In this document: positions 36,011-44,689 of the stretch, in pieces
Layout: each line of letters starts with the position of its first letter
Numbering within the stretch: the first letter of the stretch is position 1
Assembly: GCA_030429735.1 (NCBI GenBank)
Contig: JAUIET010000004.1
Location: 1-64,000, forward strand
Direction of reading: 5' to 3'
Length of the DNA stretch: 64,000 bases
From: Gammaproteobacteria bacterium
GTDB taxonomy: Bacteria > Pseudomonadota > Gammaproteobacteria > Pseudomonadales > JAUIET01
Program-made: the position numbers and the translations under genes
Notes under the pieces: generated by a model
Database searches by the model: none
The model's input: the letters and a program-made list of their open reading frames with translations, nothing else
What the model was told of the DNA's origin: nothing

Positions 36011-37183
36011 ATGCCTGCCAGAAAAACAATACCCAGATCGAAAGACGATGATTATTCAGAGTTATGGGCGCGAAACCGGCGTGACTTTGTTGTTGCGCAA
36101 ACCGGGGCACAACTCAATCATGTTGGTCACTACAGTGCTCTCGATTCTGAGTTGCAGGGCAATATCGAGAATTTCCTTGGTGTAGCGCAGGTTCCGATTG
36201 GCATCGCCGGTCCATTATTGGTAAACGGCGAATACGCTCAGGGCGAATTCTTTGTACCACTTGCCACTACTGAAGGCACCCTGGTTGCAAGCTATAACCG
36301 CGGCATGAAAATTCTGCATCAAGCAGGCGGTGTTAAAACCACTGTTAGTGATGACGCGATGCAGCGCGCTCCCGTGTTCATTTTTCCCAGCGCGCGAGAA
36401 GCCAGGCAGTTTGGCTTGTGGGTGAGCGCACATTTTGATGAGATAAAGGTGCATGCGGACGCCACCACACGTACGGGCAAGTTAAAAGGCATTGAGCAGT
36501 ATTCTGCGAGCCGTTTCCAGTTCCTCAGGTTTGACTACACCACCGGCGACGCGGCCGGGCAGAATATGGTGGGTAAGGCAACTATGGCGGCGTGCGAATG
36601 GATCGACAGCCATTACCCGGGGATAGAACAGTATTATCTGGAATCCAATTTTGCAACCGACAAGAAAACGTCCCTCGTGAACATGCTGCATACGCGAGGC
36701 AAACGCGTCACCGCAGAGGCAACCATTCCCAAACAGCTTATTGAGGGGCTTGCCCACGCGAGCGTCGACGAAGTATTTAGAATTCGCCAGGTAGCTACAA
36801 TGGGCAGTATGTTGTCGGGTGCGAATAATAATGGTGCACATTCAGCCAACGCGATAGCGGCTGTGTTTATCGCAACTGGCCAGGACGTAGCGAACGTTGC
36901 TGAGTCATCTGCTGCGATCGCTCATGCTGAAATTACCGCCAACGGTGATTACTATTACTCGGTGACCTTACCTTCCCTGATCGTCGCAAGTCACGGCGGA
37001 GGTACAGCGCTAGCTACACAAAGTGAGTGTCTGAAAATGCTGGGTTGCTTCGGTTCGGACAAAGTAAAGAAGTTGGCGGAGATCATCGCGGCAACAGTCT
37101 TATGCGGCGAGTTATCGCTCGGTGGTGCCATTGTTGCCAGAGAGTGGGTGTCCAGCCATGAGCGCTTAGGGCGAAATCGATGA
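36011..37183 (+). CDS. Hydroxymethylglutaryl-CoA reductase, class I-like
   Basis: This 390-residue protein matches HMG-CoA reductase: ENFLGVAQVPIGIAGPL (52-68), EGTLVAS with the catalytic Glu88, DKK with Lys218, GQD with Asp292 and a C-terminal His383 in SHERLGRNR. The motif spacing follows the class I catalytic domain, as in eukaryotes and archaea, rather than the class II enzyme of Pseudomonas mevalonii. It should interconvert HMG-CoA and mevalonate with NAD(P)H. No mevalonate kinase or other pathway gene is in the window, so synthesis and catabolism both remain possible. A CoA-transferase family gene follows 42 bases later. Confidence 0.87.
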   Translation: MPARKTIPRSKDDDYSELWARNRRDFVVAQTGAQLNHVGHYSALDSELQGNIENFLGVAQVPIGIAGPLLVNGEYAQGEFFVPLATTEGTLVASYNRGMKILHQAGGVKTTVSDDAMQRAPVFIFPSAREARQFGLWVSAHFDEIKVHADATTRTGKLKGIEQYSASRFQFLRFDYTTGDAAGQNMVGKATMAACEWIDSHYPGIEQYYLESNFATDKKTSLVNMLHTRGKRVTAEATIPKQLIEGLAHASVDEVFRIRQVATMGSMLSGANNNGAHSANAIAAVFIATGQDVANVAESSAAIAHAEITANGDYYYSVTLPSLIVASHGGGTALATQSECLKMLGCFGSDKVKKLAEIIAATVLCGELSLGGAIVAREWVSSHERLGRNR

Positions 37184-37225
37184 GCTGTAGTTCATCACCA
37201 CGAATATGATGTAAGAGAACCACTG

Positions 37226-39421
37226 ATGCAAGTTGATGAACACTCCGATACAGTCTCGCCCACGGGCAGCGCCGCTCTGCGACAGCTCGACAGCGTTGAA
37301 GAGTGCGTCGATCAGACTTTGGCGGCTGTTGGTAGCCATTTAGTGATTGCAGCACCGTTGGGACTGGGTAAGCCTAATCAATTGCTCAACGCATTCTACC
37401 AGCGAGCCAAATCCAATCCTGACATAAAACTTGAAATATTAACGGCACTCTCGTTGGAAAAGCCCACTGCTGGCAATCAGCTTGAAGCAAACTTTCTGAC
37501 GCCCTTTGTTGAAAGGCAATTCGGCAACTATGAAGCGCTTGCCTACGTGCAAGCTCAGCGCAGCGGAACCTTACCGGATAACATTCGGGTGTCAGAGTTC
37601 TATTTTAAAGCTGGCTCAATGAAAAACGTTTCAGATGCGCAGCGAAACTACATCTGCACAAACTATACTTTCGCGGCTCGTGACTTATTGGCTCGCGGTG
37701 TCAATGTGCTCGTTCAAATGGTGAGTGAAAAAGTTATTGACGGAAAACCAATGCTCAGCCTGTCATGCAATACTGACGTAACGCTCGACTTACTTCCAGG
37801 ATTGACCGACAAGCATCAAATGCTTGCCATCGCTCAAGTTCACTCTGAGCTTCCATTTATGTACAACAAGGCGATGGTTGACCCTGCAGCGTTCGATATG
37901 ATCGTTCGCAATCCTGCATACAATACTACGCTGTTCGCTACACCCAATACCTCGGTAAGTGCTGCTGATGCGGTGCTGGGTTTTCACGCAAGCATGTTGA
38001 TTAAAGATGGTGGTACTTTGCAGATAGGGATTGGCTCGCTTGGCGATGCAATCACTTATGCGTGCATGCTCAGGCATCAAGATAATGAAGCCTACAGGGA
38101 GTTCGCCCGGCAATCCGAAACAGATATGGACTTGATCGAAGAGTTGGGCGGCCTTGATACATTTGAACGCGGTCTGTACGGCTGCAGCGAAATGTTCGTG
38201 AATGGATTTCTGCATCTATTGCGAGCAGGTATTCTGAAACGCGAGGTGTACGACAATGACGTGTTGCAATCGTTGGTGAACAAGGGAGAGCTCAGCGGCC
38301 AAATAGATGAGCACACACTTCGCGCGCTGTTGCAGGCGAATCTGATTAGTGCCACGCTGAGCGAGCAGGATGTTGAGTTTCTTAAGACCTGGGGGGTTTT
38401 CAGTGCTGAGCTTATGTATAGCGAGCAGGAGCTGAGTTTAGGCAAGTACTCTTTCACAAATGATCTGAATGATGCGGGCAACTATCGCTTGCTTTGCGAG
38501 CATGCGCTCGGTGATCGCCTAAAGAATGGCGTTGTTATGCATGGTGGCTTTTTCCTGGGGCCAGCTGACTTCTATGACGCATTGCGCCGAATGACGCGGA
38601 TTGAGAGCGAGAAAATTGCGATGGACAGTGTGCGGCAGATCAATCGCATAGACAACGTTGCCTTGCACAGCGCGCAGCGTCAGCATGCTCGCTTTATTAA
38701 CACAGGAATGATGGTCACGCTGGGTGGCGCGGTGGTGTCTGACGGCCTGGAGAATGGACAGGTAATCAGTGGCGTAGGTGGGCAGTATAATTTTGTAGCG
38801 CAAGCGCACGAGCTGGAAGGGGCACGATCAGTGATCTGTGTCAGAAGCACGCGAGGGACGGGTAAGAACATCAAGTCAAATATCGTGCCATCTTATGGTC
38901 ATGTCACGATACCCCGTCACCTGCGCGACATAGTCATCACCGAGTACGGTATCGCTGATCTCAGAGCAAGGACTGACGAAGAAATCATTAAAGCCCTGCT
39001 GAACATTAGTGATTCCAGGTTTCAATACGAGCTGCTTGGTCACGCCATTGCCTGTGGGAAAATTGATTCCGACTACTCTATACCGCTTAAATACTGCAAC
39101 AACACGCCTGACAAAATCAGTGAGCGCGTCAGCGTGTTTCGGCGCAAGGGTTTGTTTCCACCATTTCCGCTGGGCAGTGATTTCACGGATGAGGAAATCG
39201 CTTTGGGCTCCAGTCTGAGAGATATGAAAGCCATGCTCGATGAGCCCAAAGCGATGATCAAGGCATTGATTCGATCGTTTACGCACAATATTGATGAACA
39301 CGAAGCACAGCATTACCTGGAGCGCATCGGCCTGGAGCACCCGGATACGCCCAAAGAGGTCATCCTCCAGCATTTATTGCTACTCGAGCTTGAAGAGCAC
39401 GGTTACCTGCGACCTATATAG
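37226..39421 (+). CDS. Acetyl-CoA hydrolase/CoA-transferase family protein
   Basis: This 731-residue protein contains the two acetyl-CoA hydrolase/4-hydroxybutyrate CoA-transferase domains. The C-terminal domain carries GGQYNFVAQAHEL, the ITEYGIADLRARTDEEI segment and, upstream, TLQIGIGSLGDAI. It is longer than the usual 430-550 residues, with a large internal segment (about 270-470). It should transfer CoA between small carboxylic acids or hydrolyse acyl-CoA. Close spacing to the HMG-CoA reductase gene suggests a common transcript and perhaps a mevalonate or short-chain acid substrate. Confidence 0.87.
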   Translation: MQVDEHSDTVSPTGSAALRQLDSVEECVDQTLAAVGSHLVIAAPLGLGKPNQLLNAFYQRAKSNPDIKLEILTALSLEKPTAGNQLEANFLTPFVERQFGNYEALAYVQAQRSGTLPDNIRVSEFYFKAGSMKNVSDAQRNYICTNYTFAARDLLARGVNVLVQMVSEKVIDGKPMLSLSCNTDVTLDLLPGLTDKHQMLAIAQVHSELPFMYNKAMVDPAAFDMIVRNPAYNTTLFATPNTSVSAADAVLGFHASMLIKDGGTLQIGIGSLGDAITYACMLRHQDNEAYREFARQSETDMDLIEELGGLDTFERGLYGCSEMFVNGFLHLLRAGILKREVYDNDVLQSLVNKGELSGQIDEHTLRALLQANLISATLSEQDVEFLKTWGVFSAELMYSEQELSLGKYSFTNDLNDAGNYRLLCEHALGDRLKNGVVMHGGFFLGPADFYDALRRMTRIESEKIAMDSVRQINRIDNVALHSAQRQHARFINTGMMVTLGGAVVSDGLENGQVISGVGGQYNFVAQAHELEGARSVICVRSTRGTGKNIKSNIVPSYGHVTIPRHLRDIVITEYGIADLRARTDEEIIKALLNISDSRFQYELLGHAIACGKIDSDYSIPLKYCNNTPDKISERVSVFRRKGLFPPFPLGSDFTDEEIALGSSLRDMKAMLDEPKAMIKALIRSFTHNIDEHEAQHYLERIGLEHPDTPKEVILQHLLLLELEEHGYLRPI

Positions 39422-39455
39422 CAGCCAGCTTGGGCGCTCAGGCTATGACTTGGGT

Positions 39456-41171
39456 CTATGGTTTTGGCGCGTACGTTTCCCTGAGCTCTTTCTTCAATAT
39501 TTTCCCGGACGGGTTGCGAGGCAGAGGATCATCCCGAATCCAGATATAGCGAGGTACTTTAAATCGTGCCAGCTGCTCCGAGACTATCTGGCGCAGCTCG
39601 CCTTCGTCCGCACTTTCGCCTGGCTTTAAAACGACTGCAGCACCCACTTCTTCTCCCAAGCGTTCATCGGGAACGGCAAAGACCCCCGCTTCCATCACGG
39701 CGGGGTGATGGAAGAATGCGGCTTCCACCTCGGCGGGATACACGTTCTCGCCACCCCGGATCACCATGTCTTTGGCTCTATCAGATAGGTAGACATAGCC
39801 TAGCTCGTCGGTGTAGCCAATATCACCCGTGCAGAACCAGCCGTCTTTGAAGTCTTCTTCATTCGCGTCTGGTCTATTCCAGTAACCGTCAATCACCGCG
39901 ATGGATTTAGCCCACAATACACCGGCTTCATTTGCAGGCAATACATTACCTTCATCGTCTCTAGCCTGAAGTTCCACAATCGGATGGACGAAGCCGGCGC
40001 TGGTCGGATTTGCTTCCATTGCTTTGCCTGTGAACGAGCAAATAGAGGTATTTGTTTCAGTCAGTCCCCAGCCACAGCCTTGATAAGGGGACTCTACTTT
40101 TTGTGAAATCAGCTCTGTTACCTTGGGTGGTGTCGCTGAGCCGCCAGCGCCAATGTTAAACAAACTGGAGGTGTCGGTTCGGTCAAAGCTCGGAGAGTTA
40201 AACACCTCTTGCAGCATGGCTGGAGCAACACTGAATATAGTCAGCCGCTCCTGTTCGATGAGCTTTATGGCTTTCTCCGCATCCCATTTATACATCATGA
40301 CCAATTTTCGACCGCCGCGTAGGCCGAGCAAAAAACTGGCATGCAAGCCGCTCATATGAAACAGGGGAACCGCCAATAACCCAGCCTGATCATACCCTTT
40401 TTCCAGCATTCGCCCGACGGCTTCCGGGTTGCACATCGAGCATGCATACGCATTTACGTCAAAGCTGTACATGGCTTGGCTCAAGGAGCGATGGGTTGTC
40501 ATCGCCCCTTTAGGCCGCCCGGTTGTGCCAGATGTATACAGCATCATGAATAGATCATCAGGCGACACCTCGGGCAGTGCCGGACGCTGGCCCTGATGTT
40601 GGCTTAACAGTGCTGACCAGGAGCTTACCTTGGGCTGACTCAGCAATTGTTCATTCGTTCGCACAGCAATTGCCTGAACACCGAGCTGCGCCAGATCGTC
40701 CACGATGTACGACAAGCGCTGCTCGTCGATGATGACCAGCTTGGCGTCGCTGTCCGTCAGTCCATACTCAAGCTCCGGTCTTTGGCCCCAGCTATTGAGA
40801 GGCACAGCGGTGGCACCCGTGTATGCAATGGCCAGGAAACCCATAATCCATTCGGGGTAATTACGCATTGCGATGGCCACGCGATCCCCAATACCAATGC
40901 CAAAGTCTGTGATCAGAGCGTGCGCCATGGCATCGGCTACGGCGAATACCTCGTTGTAGGTGTAGCGTTCGCCTTCGTAAACCAGAAAATCTTTGTCTCC
41001 ATGGGCGCGACCGCTTTCCAGGTGCGCGACCATGGTATCCGGCGCGTTTTTGTAGATGGTGTACTCGTGACCTTTGTGTTCCATGACACCCAGTTCAAAC
41101 ATCGCGCCTTCTTTGGTCAGTTCGGCAATGGCGTTATCGTACTGCTCTTTGTGTTCGGCAAGTGTTGTCAT
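39456..41171 (-). CDS. Long/medium-chain acyl-CoA synthetase (AMP-forming)
   Basis: This 571-residue ANL-family enzyme has MLYTSGTTGRPKGAMTTHR, a GWGLTETN adenylation motif, FCTGDIGYTDE and the C-terminal RNPSGKILKKELRE with the catalytic lysine. It should activate a fatty or cyclic carboxylic acid to its CoA ester. It lies 8 bases downstream of the cytochrome P450 gene in the same leftward operon, so the acid may be the product of P450 oxidation. A steroid or terpenoid acid is possible, as in CYP125-type systems, but is not shown. Confidence 0.92.
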   Translation of the reverse strand: MTTLAEHKEQYDNAIAELTKEGAMFELGVMEHKGHEYTIYKNAPDTMVAHLESGRAHGDKDFLVYEGERYTYNEVFAVADAMAHALITDFGIGIGDRVAIAMRNYPEWIMGFLAIAYTGATAVPLNSWGQRPELEYGLTDSDAKLVIIDEQRLSYIVDDLAQLGVQAIAVRTNEQLLSQPKVSSWSALLSQHQGQRPALPEVSPDDLFMMLYTSGTTGRPKGAMTTHRSLSQAMYSFDVNAYACSMCNPEAVGRMLEKGYDQAGLLAVPLFHMSGLHASFLLGLRGGRKLVMMYKWDAEKAIKLIEQERLTIFSVAPAMLQEVFNSPSFDRTDTSSLFNIGAGGSATPPKVTELISQKVESPYQGCGWGLTETNTSICSFTGKAMEANPTSAGFVHPIVELQARDDEGNVLPANEAGVLWAKSIAVIDGYWNRPDANEEDFKDGWFCTGDIGYTDELGYVYLSDRAKDMVIRGGENVYPAEVEAAFFHHPAVMEAGVFAVPDERLGEEVGAAVVLKPGESADEGELRQIVSEQLARFKVPRYIWIRDDPLPRNPSGKILKKELRETYAPKP

Positions 41172-41179
41172 GTGAAATC

Positions 41180-42400
41180 CTATCGGCTTGTTAGTATCAC
41201 CGGCATTTTTTTATAGCCATTGATATTATTCGATCGTATGCGAGAAGGCTCGCCATTTAATTCTATTCGCGAGAAATTCTTGAAAAACTCTTCGAAAAAC
41301 AATCGCGCTTCCATTCGAGCGAGATTTGCGCCCAGACACAAATGAATACCGTAACCAAACGCCATATGAGGATTGTGTTGGCGTTTTATATCAAACGTCA
41401 TTGCATTGTCGAATTCATCTTCATCGAAGTTGGCCGAGCTGTACATCATCACCACGCGGTCACCTTCGCGAATTGTGCACCCGGCCAGTTCAGTGTCGCA
41501 GGTGGCGGTGCGCCGAAAATAGTGCAGTGGGCATGTCCAGCGCAACATTTCCTCTATCGCCGTAGGCAGGCCAGCGGGTGTTGACTCGAGTTCAGCATAA
41601 AGTTCCGGTCGCTGAACTAATTCATACATGCCGCTGCTGATAAGGCCGCGAGTGGTTTCATTGCCGGCCACGGTCAATTGCACAAACAACGAGGCGAAAT
41701 CGACTTCAGACACCGTATGCCCATCAACCTCGCTTTCCAGCAATTGGCAAATCAGATCATCACCACCGCTGGCCTTGCGCTCAACGGCGAGCTCGAAACC
41801 ATAGGTGCCCATATCGATGGATGCTTGCTGAATTTCTTCATCAGAGCCACCTAAATCAGGGTCGGAGCCCGCGGTTTGTTTATCAGACCAGTGTCGTATT
41901 TGGGTCCACATGTCTTGCGGTATGTCCAATATTGAGCAAATAACCGCGGTTGGCAACTCGCAGGCCAGGGATTCGATAAAATCGGTTTCGGTTTTATCGC
42001 GCGCGGACTCCACAACGCTGCGTGCGATATTGTGTACTTTTGGCTCTAGCGCGGCCAGCATGCCGCGCGTGAAATGCGTGATGACCGCGCGTCGAATCGG
42101 TCCATGGTCCGGTGGGTCCATGCCCAGTAACTGGCTTTGCGTGCGCTCCAGAATGTCCGGCGGCAAGTCGTCCACCATCACAAAGCCTTTTTGTGCACTG
42201 AAGGTTTTGTGATCGCGAGCAACCTGCATAACATCAGCGTGCTTGCTGACCACCCAATAACCTCCACCATCCGGGTGCTTGTGCCAGAAAACGGGTGCAT
42301 TTTCACGTAGCCAGGCAAATTGCTGGTGCGGAATACCCTGCAGGTAGTTGTCCGGGTTATAAACGTCTATTGAATCTGCTGTCAGCGTCGAGTTGTTCAT
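41180..42400 (-). CDS. Cytochrome P450
   Basis: This 406-residue soluble bacterial P450 has the I-helix AGNETTRG oxygen-activation motif, the K-helix EMLRW (ExxR), and the heme loop FGYGIHLCLGANLAR with the axial Cys. The sequence style resembles CYP125/CYP142/CYP124 enzymes that oxidise the terminal methyl of sterols or branched lipids, but the match is from memory. ATG 42400 is preferred; an upstream ATG at 42430 is also in frame. It precedes an acyl-CoA ligase by 8 bases. Redox partners are not in the window. Confidence 0.92.
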   Translation of the reverse strand: MNNSTLTADSIDVYNPDNYLQGIPHQQFAWLRENAPVFWHKHPDGGGYWVVSKHADVMQVARDHKTFSAQKGFVMVDDLPPDILERTQSQLLGMDPPDHGPIRRAVITHFTRGMLAALEPKVHNIARSVVESARDKTETDFIESLACELPTAVICSILDIPQDMWTQIRHWSDKQTAGSDPDLGGSDEEIQQASIDMGTYGFELAVERKASGGDDLICQLLESEVDGHTVSEVDFASLFVQLTVAGNETTRGLISSGMYELVQRPELYAELESTPAGLPTAIEEMLRWTCPLHYFRRTATCDTELAGCTIREGDRVVMMYSSANFDEDEFDNAMTFDIKRQHNPHMAFGYGIHLCLGANLARMEARLFFEEFFKNFSRIELNGEPSRIRSNNINGYKKMPVILTSR

Positions 42401-42488
42401 TGCGTGCTTGTAAAGACATGGCTGATGCATTTTAACCGTTGACGGCGTATTCTGCCCACCAGGATGACGGTCATTGACGGAGGATTAG

Positions 42489-42944
42489 ATGACAGACATG
42501 CAATCACAAGAAGCGGTGCATTTTGCAGCGGATGACTTACCTTTTGTGGATATTGGCGATGGCAGTTTGCTGAAAGTGCTGCAGGTGAAAAAAGGTGAAG
42601 GTTTATGGATAATCGAGAATGTTTTTCAGGCCGGTTATGAAGTGGAAAAACACCGCCATACGGGCCCGGTGTTTGGTTATACCACGGCTGGCGCCTGGAA
42701 GTATAAGGAATATGACTATGTCAACCGGGCGGGCTCGTTTCTGTACGAGCCAGCAGGTTCCGAGCACACATTACAGTGCATTGAAGACAATACCCGTGTG
42801 TGGTTTCAAATGTATGGCTCGAATGTCAATCTGGATGCTGATGGTCATATCACGTCGGTCGTTGATGGTCTGTTGACGCTTAACTTCTATCTGATGATGT
42901 GTGAAGAGCAGGGCCTGGCACGACCTAACGTGCTGGTTGAGTGA
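42489..42944 (+). CDS. Cupin-fold dioxygenase-like protein
   Basis: This 151-residue protein has a cupin barrel with KHRHTGPVFGYTTAG as the first metal motif and EPAGSEHTLQ as the second, giving three His ligands. It resembles the 2,4'-dihydroxyacetophenone dioxygenase family, which cleaves C-C bonds with oxygen, but the substrate here is unknown. GGAGGA precedes the ATG. A VOC-family gene follows 3 bases later, so the two form a rightward operon, divergent from the P450. Confidence 0.8.
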   Translation: MTDMQSQEAVHFAADDLPFVDIGDGSLLKVLQVKKGEGLWIIENVFQAGYEVEKHRHTGPVFGYTTAGAWKYKEYDYVNRAGSFLYEPAGSEHTLQCIEDNTRVWFQMYGSNVNLDADGHITSVVDGLLTLNFYLMMCEEQGLARPNVLVE

Positions 42945-42947
42945 GTC

Positions 42948-43382
42948 ATGGTGGCTGCGTTAACACCGTTTCACCTGGCTATTGGGGTGCACGATATTGC
43001 AAAAGCGCGCTGGTTTTACGGCGAGCAGCTAGGGTTTGGCGAAGGTCGCAGTGATACGCACTGGGTTGACTTCAATATGTTTGGACATCAGTTGGTTGTG
43101 CATCTCGACCCGGAATGTTCAAGGCCGAATGACCTGCGATTTAAGCCTGTGGATGGCAAGCAAGTACCTGTGCCTCACTTTGGTGTGGTGCTGACCATGC
43201 CGCAGTGGCATGAATTCAAGGAGCGACTGGAATCTGTTAATACCCAATTTGTTGTTGCACCGCATGTTCGATTTAAGGGACAGGCGGGCGAGCAAGCCAC
43301 CCTGTTTTTCATGGACCCAAGCGGCAATGCACTGGAATTCAAAGCATTTGCTGATATAGATGCGGAACTGTTTGCTTGCTAG
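42948..43382 (+). CDS. VOC-family (glyoxalase/bleomycin-resistance fold) protein
   Basis: This 144-residue protein has the beta-alpha-beta-beta-beta repeat of the vicinal oxygen chelate fold: FHLAIGVHDIAKARWFYGEQLGF at the start, and a C-terminal FFMDPSGNALEFKAF. The putative metal ligands are His6-type, His in the middle and Glu near the end (NALEF). The family includes extradiol dioxygenases, glyoxalases and resistance proteins. It lies 3 bases after the cupin gene. No substrate can be assigned. Confidence 0.8.
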   Translation: MVAALTPFHLAIGVHDIAKARWFYGEQLGFGEGRSDTHWVDFNMFGHQLVVHLDPECSRPNDLRFKPVDGKQVPVPHFGVVLTMPQWHEFKERLESVNTQFVVAPHVRFKGQAGEQATLFFMDPSGNALEFKAFADIDAELFAC

Positions 43383-43481
43383 TGTCCCTTAACATAAGTT
43401 CGCACCATTTAGAGCCAGCACAATGCCGTTCTTCTAGGCGTGTTCCGCAGGGAATATCGGCTATATTGGCAAGGGACGCTA
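43380..43481. repeat. 11-bp terminal inverted repeats flanking the convergent gap
   Basis: TAGTGTCCCTT (43380-43390) and AAGGGACGCTA (43471-43481) are inverted copies with one mismatch. They enclose about 80 bases between the VOC and Old Yellow Enzyme stop codons. They could form a long hairpin for termination or be the ends of a small element; no target duplication is evident. Confidence 0.3.
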
Positions 43482-43482
43482 G

Positions 43483-44538
43483 TCACCGGCTGTAATTCGG
43501 GTAGTCGCTATAGCCTTGCGGAGAATTAGTGTACAGAAACTCATTTTTCACGTCCGCCAGCGGTAAGTCTTCTGCCAGGCGTGTTACCAAATCGGGGTTG
43601 GCAATATACGAGGTCGCAAACGACACGGCGCTGGCACCCCGTTCGTCAATGGCCTGGGTTGCACTGTCTTTCTTATAGCCACCGTTCAGTATCAGCGGGC
43701 CTTTGAAAAAATTCTGACCCAGCTCATACACATCCACAGGACTTGCCCGCATTAAATGCAGATAGGCAAGACCCAAAGGCTGGATTGTTGAAAGCATGGC
43801 CTCGAAACTCTCTTTTGGGTTGGGGTCTTTCACGTCATTAAACGGGAAGCCGGGGCAGATTCGAACACCCACCTTGTCAGCACCATCGACCATACTCATC
43901 GCTTCGAGCACTTCGGCAAAGAAGCGCACGCGATTCTCTAAAGAGCCGCCGTACTGATCGTCACGCTGATTGCTGCCTGGTGACAGGAATTGTGCGGGTA
44001 AGTAACCGCTGGTTCCATGCAGCTCGACACCGTCAAATTGGGCGGCGTAGGCGTTCTCGGTCGCCTGGCGATACTCTTCGATTACCTCGGGTATTTCCTC
44101 ACTGCGCAGGGCGCGAGGCTCGCTAAATGGCTGCATTCCGGCTTCGGTAAACACCTCGCCTTCAGCGGGAATAGCCGATGGTGCGACGGTTTCTGCAGTT
44201 TCGCTCTTGTTGTCAACATGAGAGCAGCGACCGCAGTGCATGATTTGCAAGACTATTTTTCCGCCTTCCTGATGTACCGCTTCGGTGATCCCGGCCCAGG
44301 CATCGATTTGCTGCTGGTTAATAATGCCGGGCGTGCGACAGTAGCCCTTGCCGTTTTCTGACGGGTAGGTGCCTTCGGCAATAATCAATCCCGCGCTTGC
44401 CCTTTGGCGATAGTAATCAAGCATCATCGGCGTAGGTACGCCCTGGTCATCCGCGCGGCTACGCGTCATCGGTGCCATGACCACACGATTTGCCAGTTCA
44501 ATACTGCCAAGACGGGTGGGTGTAAATAAACTACTCAT
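43483..44538 (-). CDS. Old Yellow Enzyme-family ene-reductase
   Basis: This 351-residue FMN-binding barrel is close to NemA, OPR and PETN reductase proteins, with VVMAPMTRSRAD, the QIMHCGRCSH segment and the YGGSLENRVRF signature. The active site normally reads His-x-x-Asn; here it is His174-Gly-Thr-Ser177 with Tyr179 retained. It should reduce activated alkenes or nitro-esters with NAD(P)H. The start ATG 44538 matches homologues; the longer frame begins at 44586. It stands alone and is divergent from the DUF3604 gene. Confidence 0.9.
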   Translation of the reverse strand: MSSLFTPTRLGSIELANRVVMAPMTRSRADDQGVPTPMMLDYYRQRASAGLIIAEGTYPSENGKGYCRTPGIINQQQIDAWAGITEAVHQEGGKIVLQIMHCGRCSHVDNKSETAETVAPSAIPAEGEVFTEAGMQPFSEPRALRSEEIPEVIEEYRQATENAYAAQFDGVELHGTSGYLPAQFLSPGSNQRDDQYGGSLENRVRFFAEVLEAMSMVDGADKVGVRICPGFPFNDVKDPNPKESFEAMLSTIQPLGLAYLHLMRASPVDVYELGQNFFKGPLILNGGYKKDSATQAIDERGASAVSFATSYIANPDLVTRLAEDLPLADVKNEFLYTNSPQGYSDYPNYSR

Positions 44539-44689
44539 TGTCGTTTCCAGAGGGTTGGCTGTGTTTGTCATACGCCCAACCGGCATTTTACCGCGGGGAC
44601 GCGGGTGATATTACAGCAAAGTCACTACAGCGGCATGTGTGTTGCTAAGGCCTTATAATTTGTTCATCTTCCCTCATGCCGAGCCTCCC

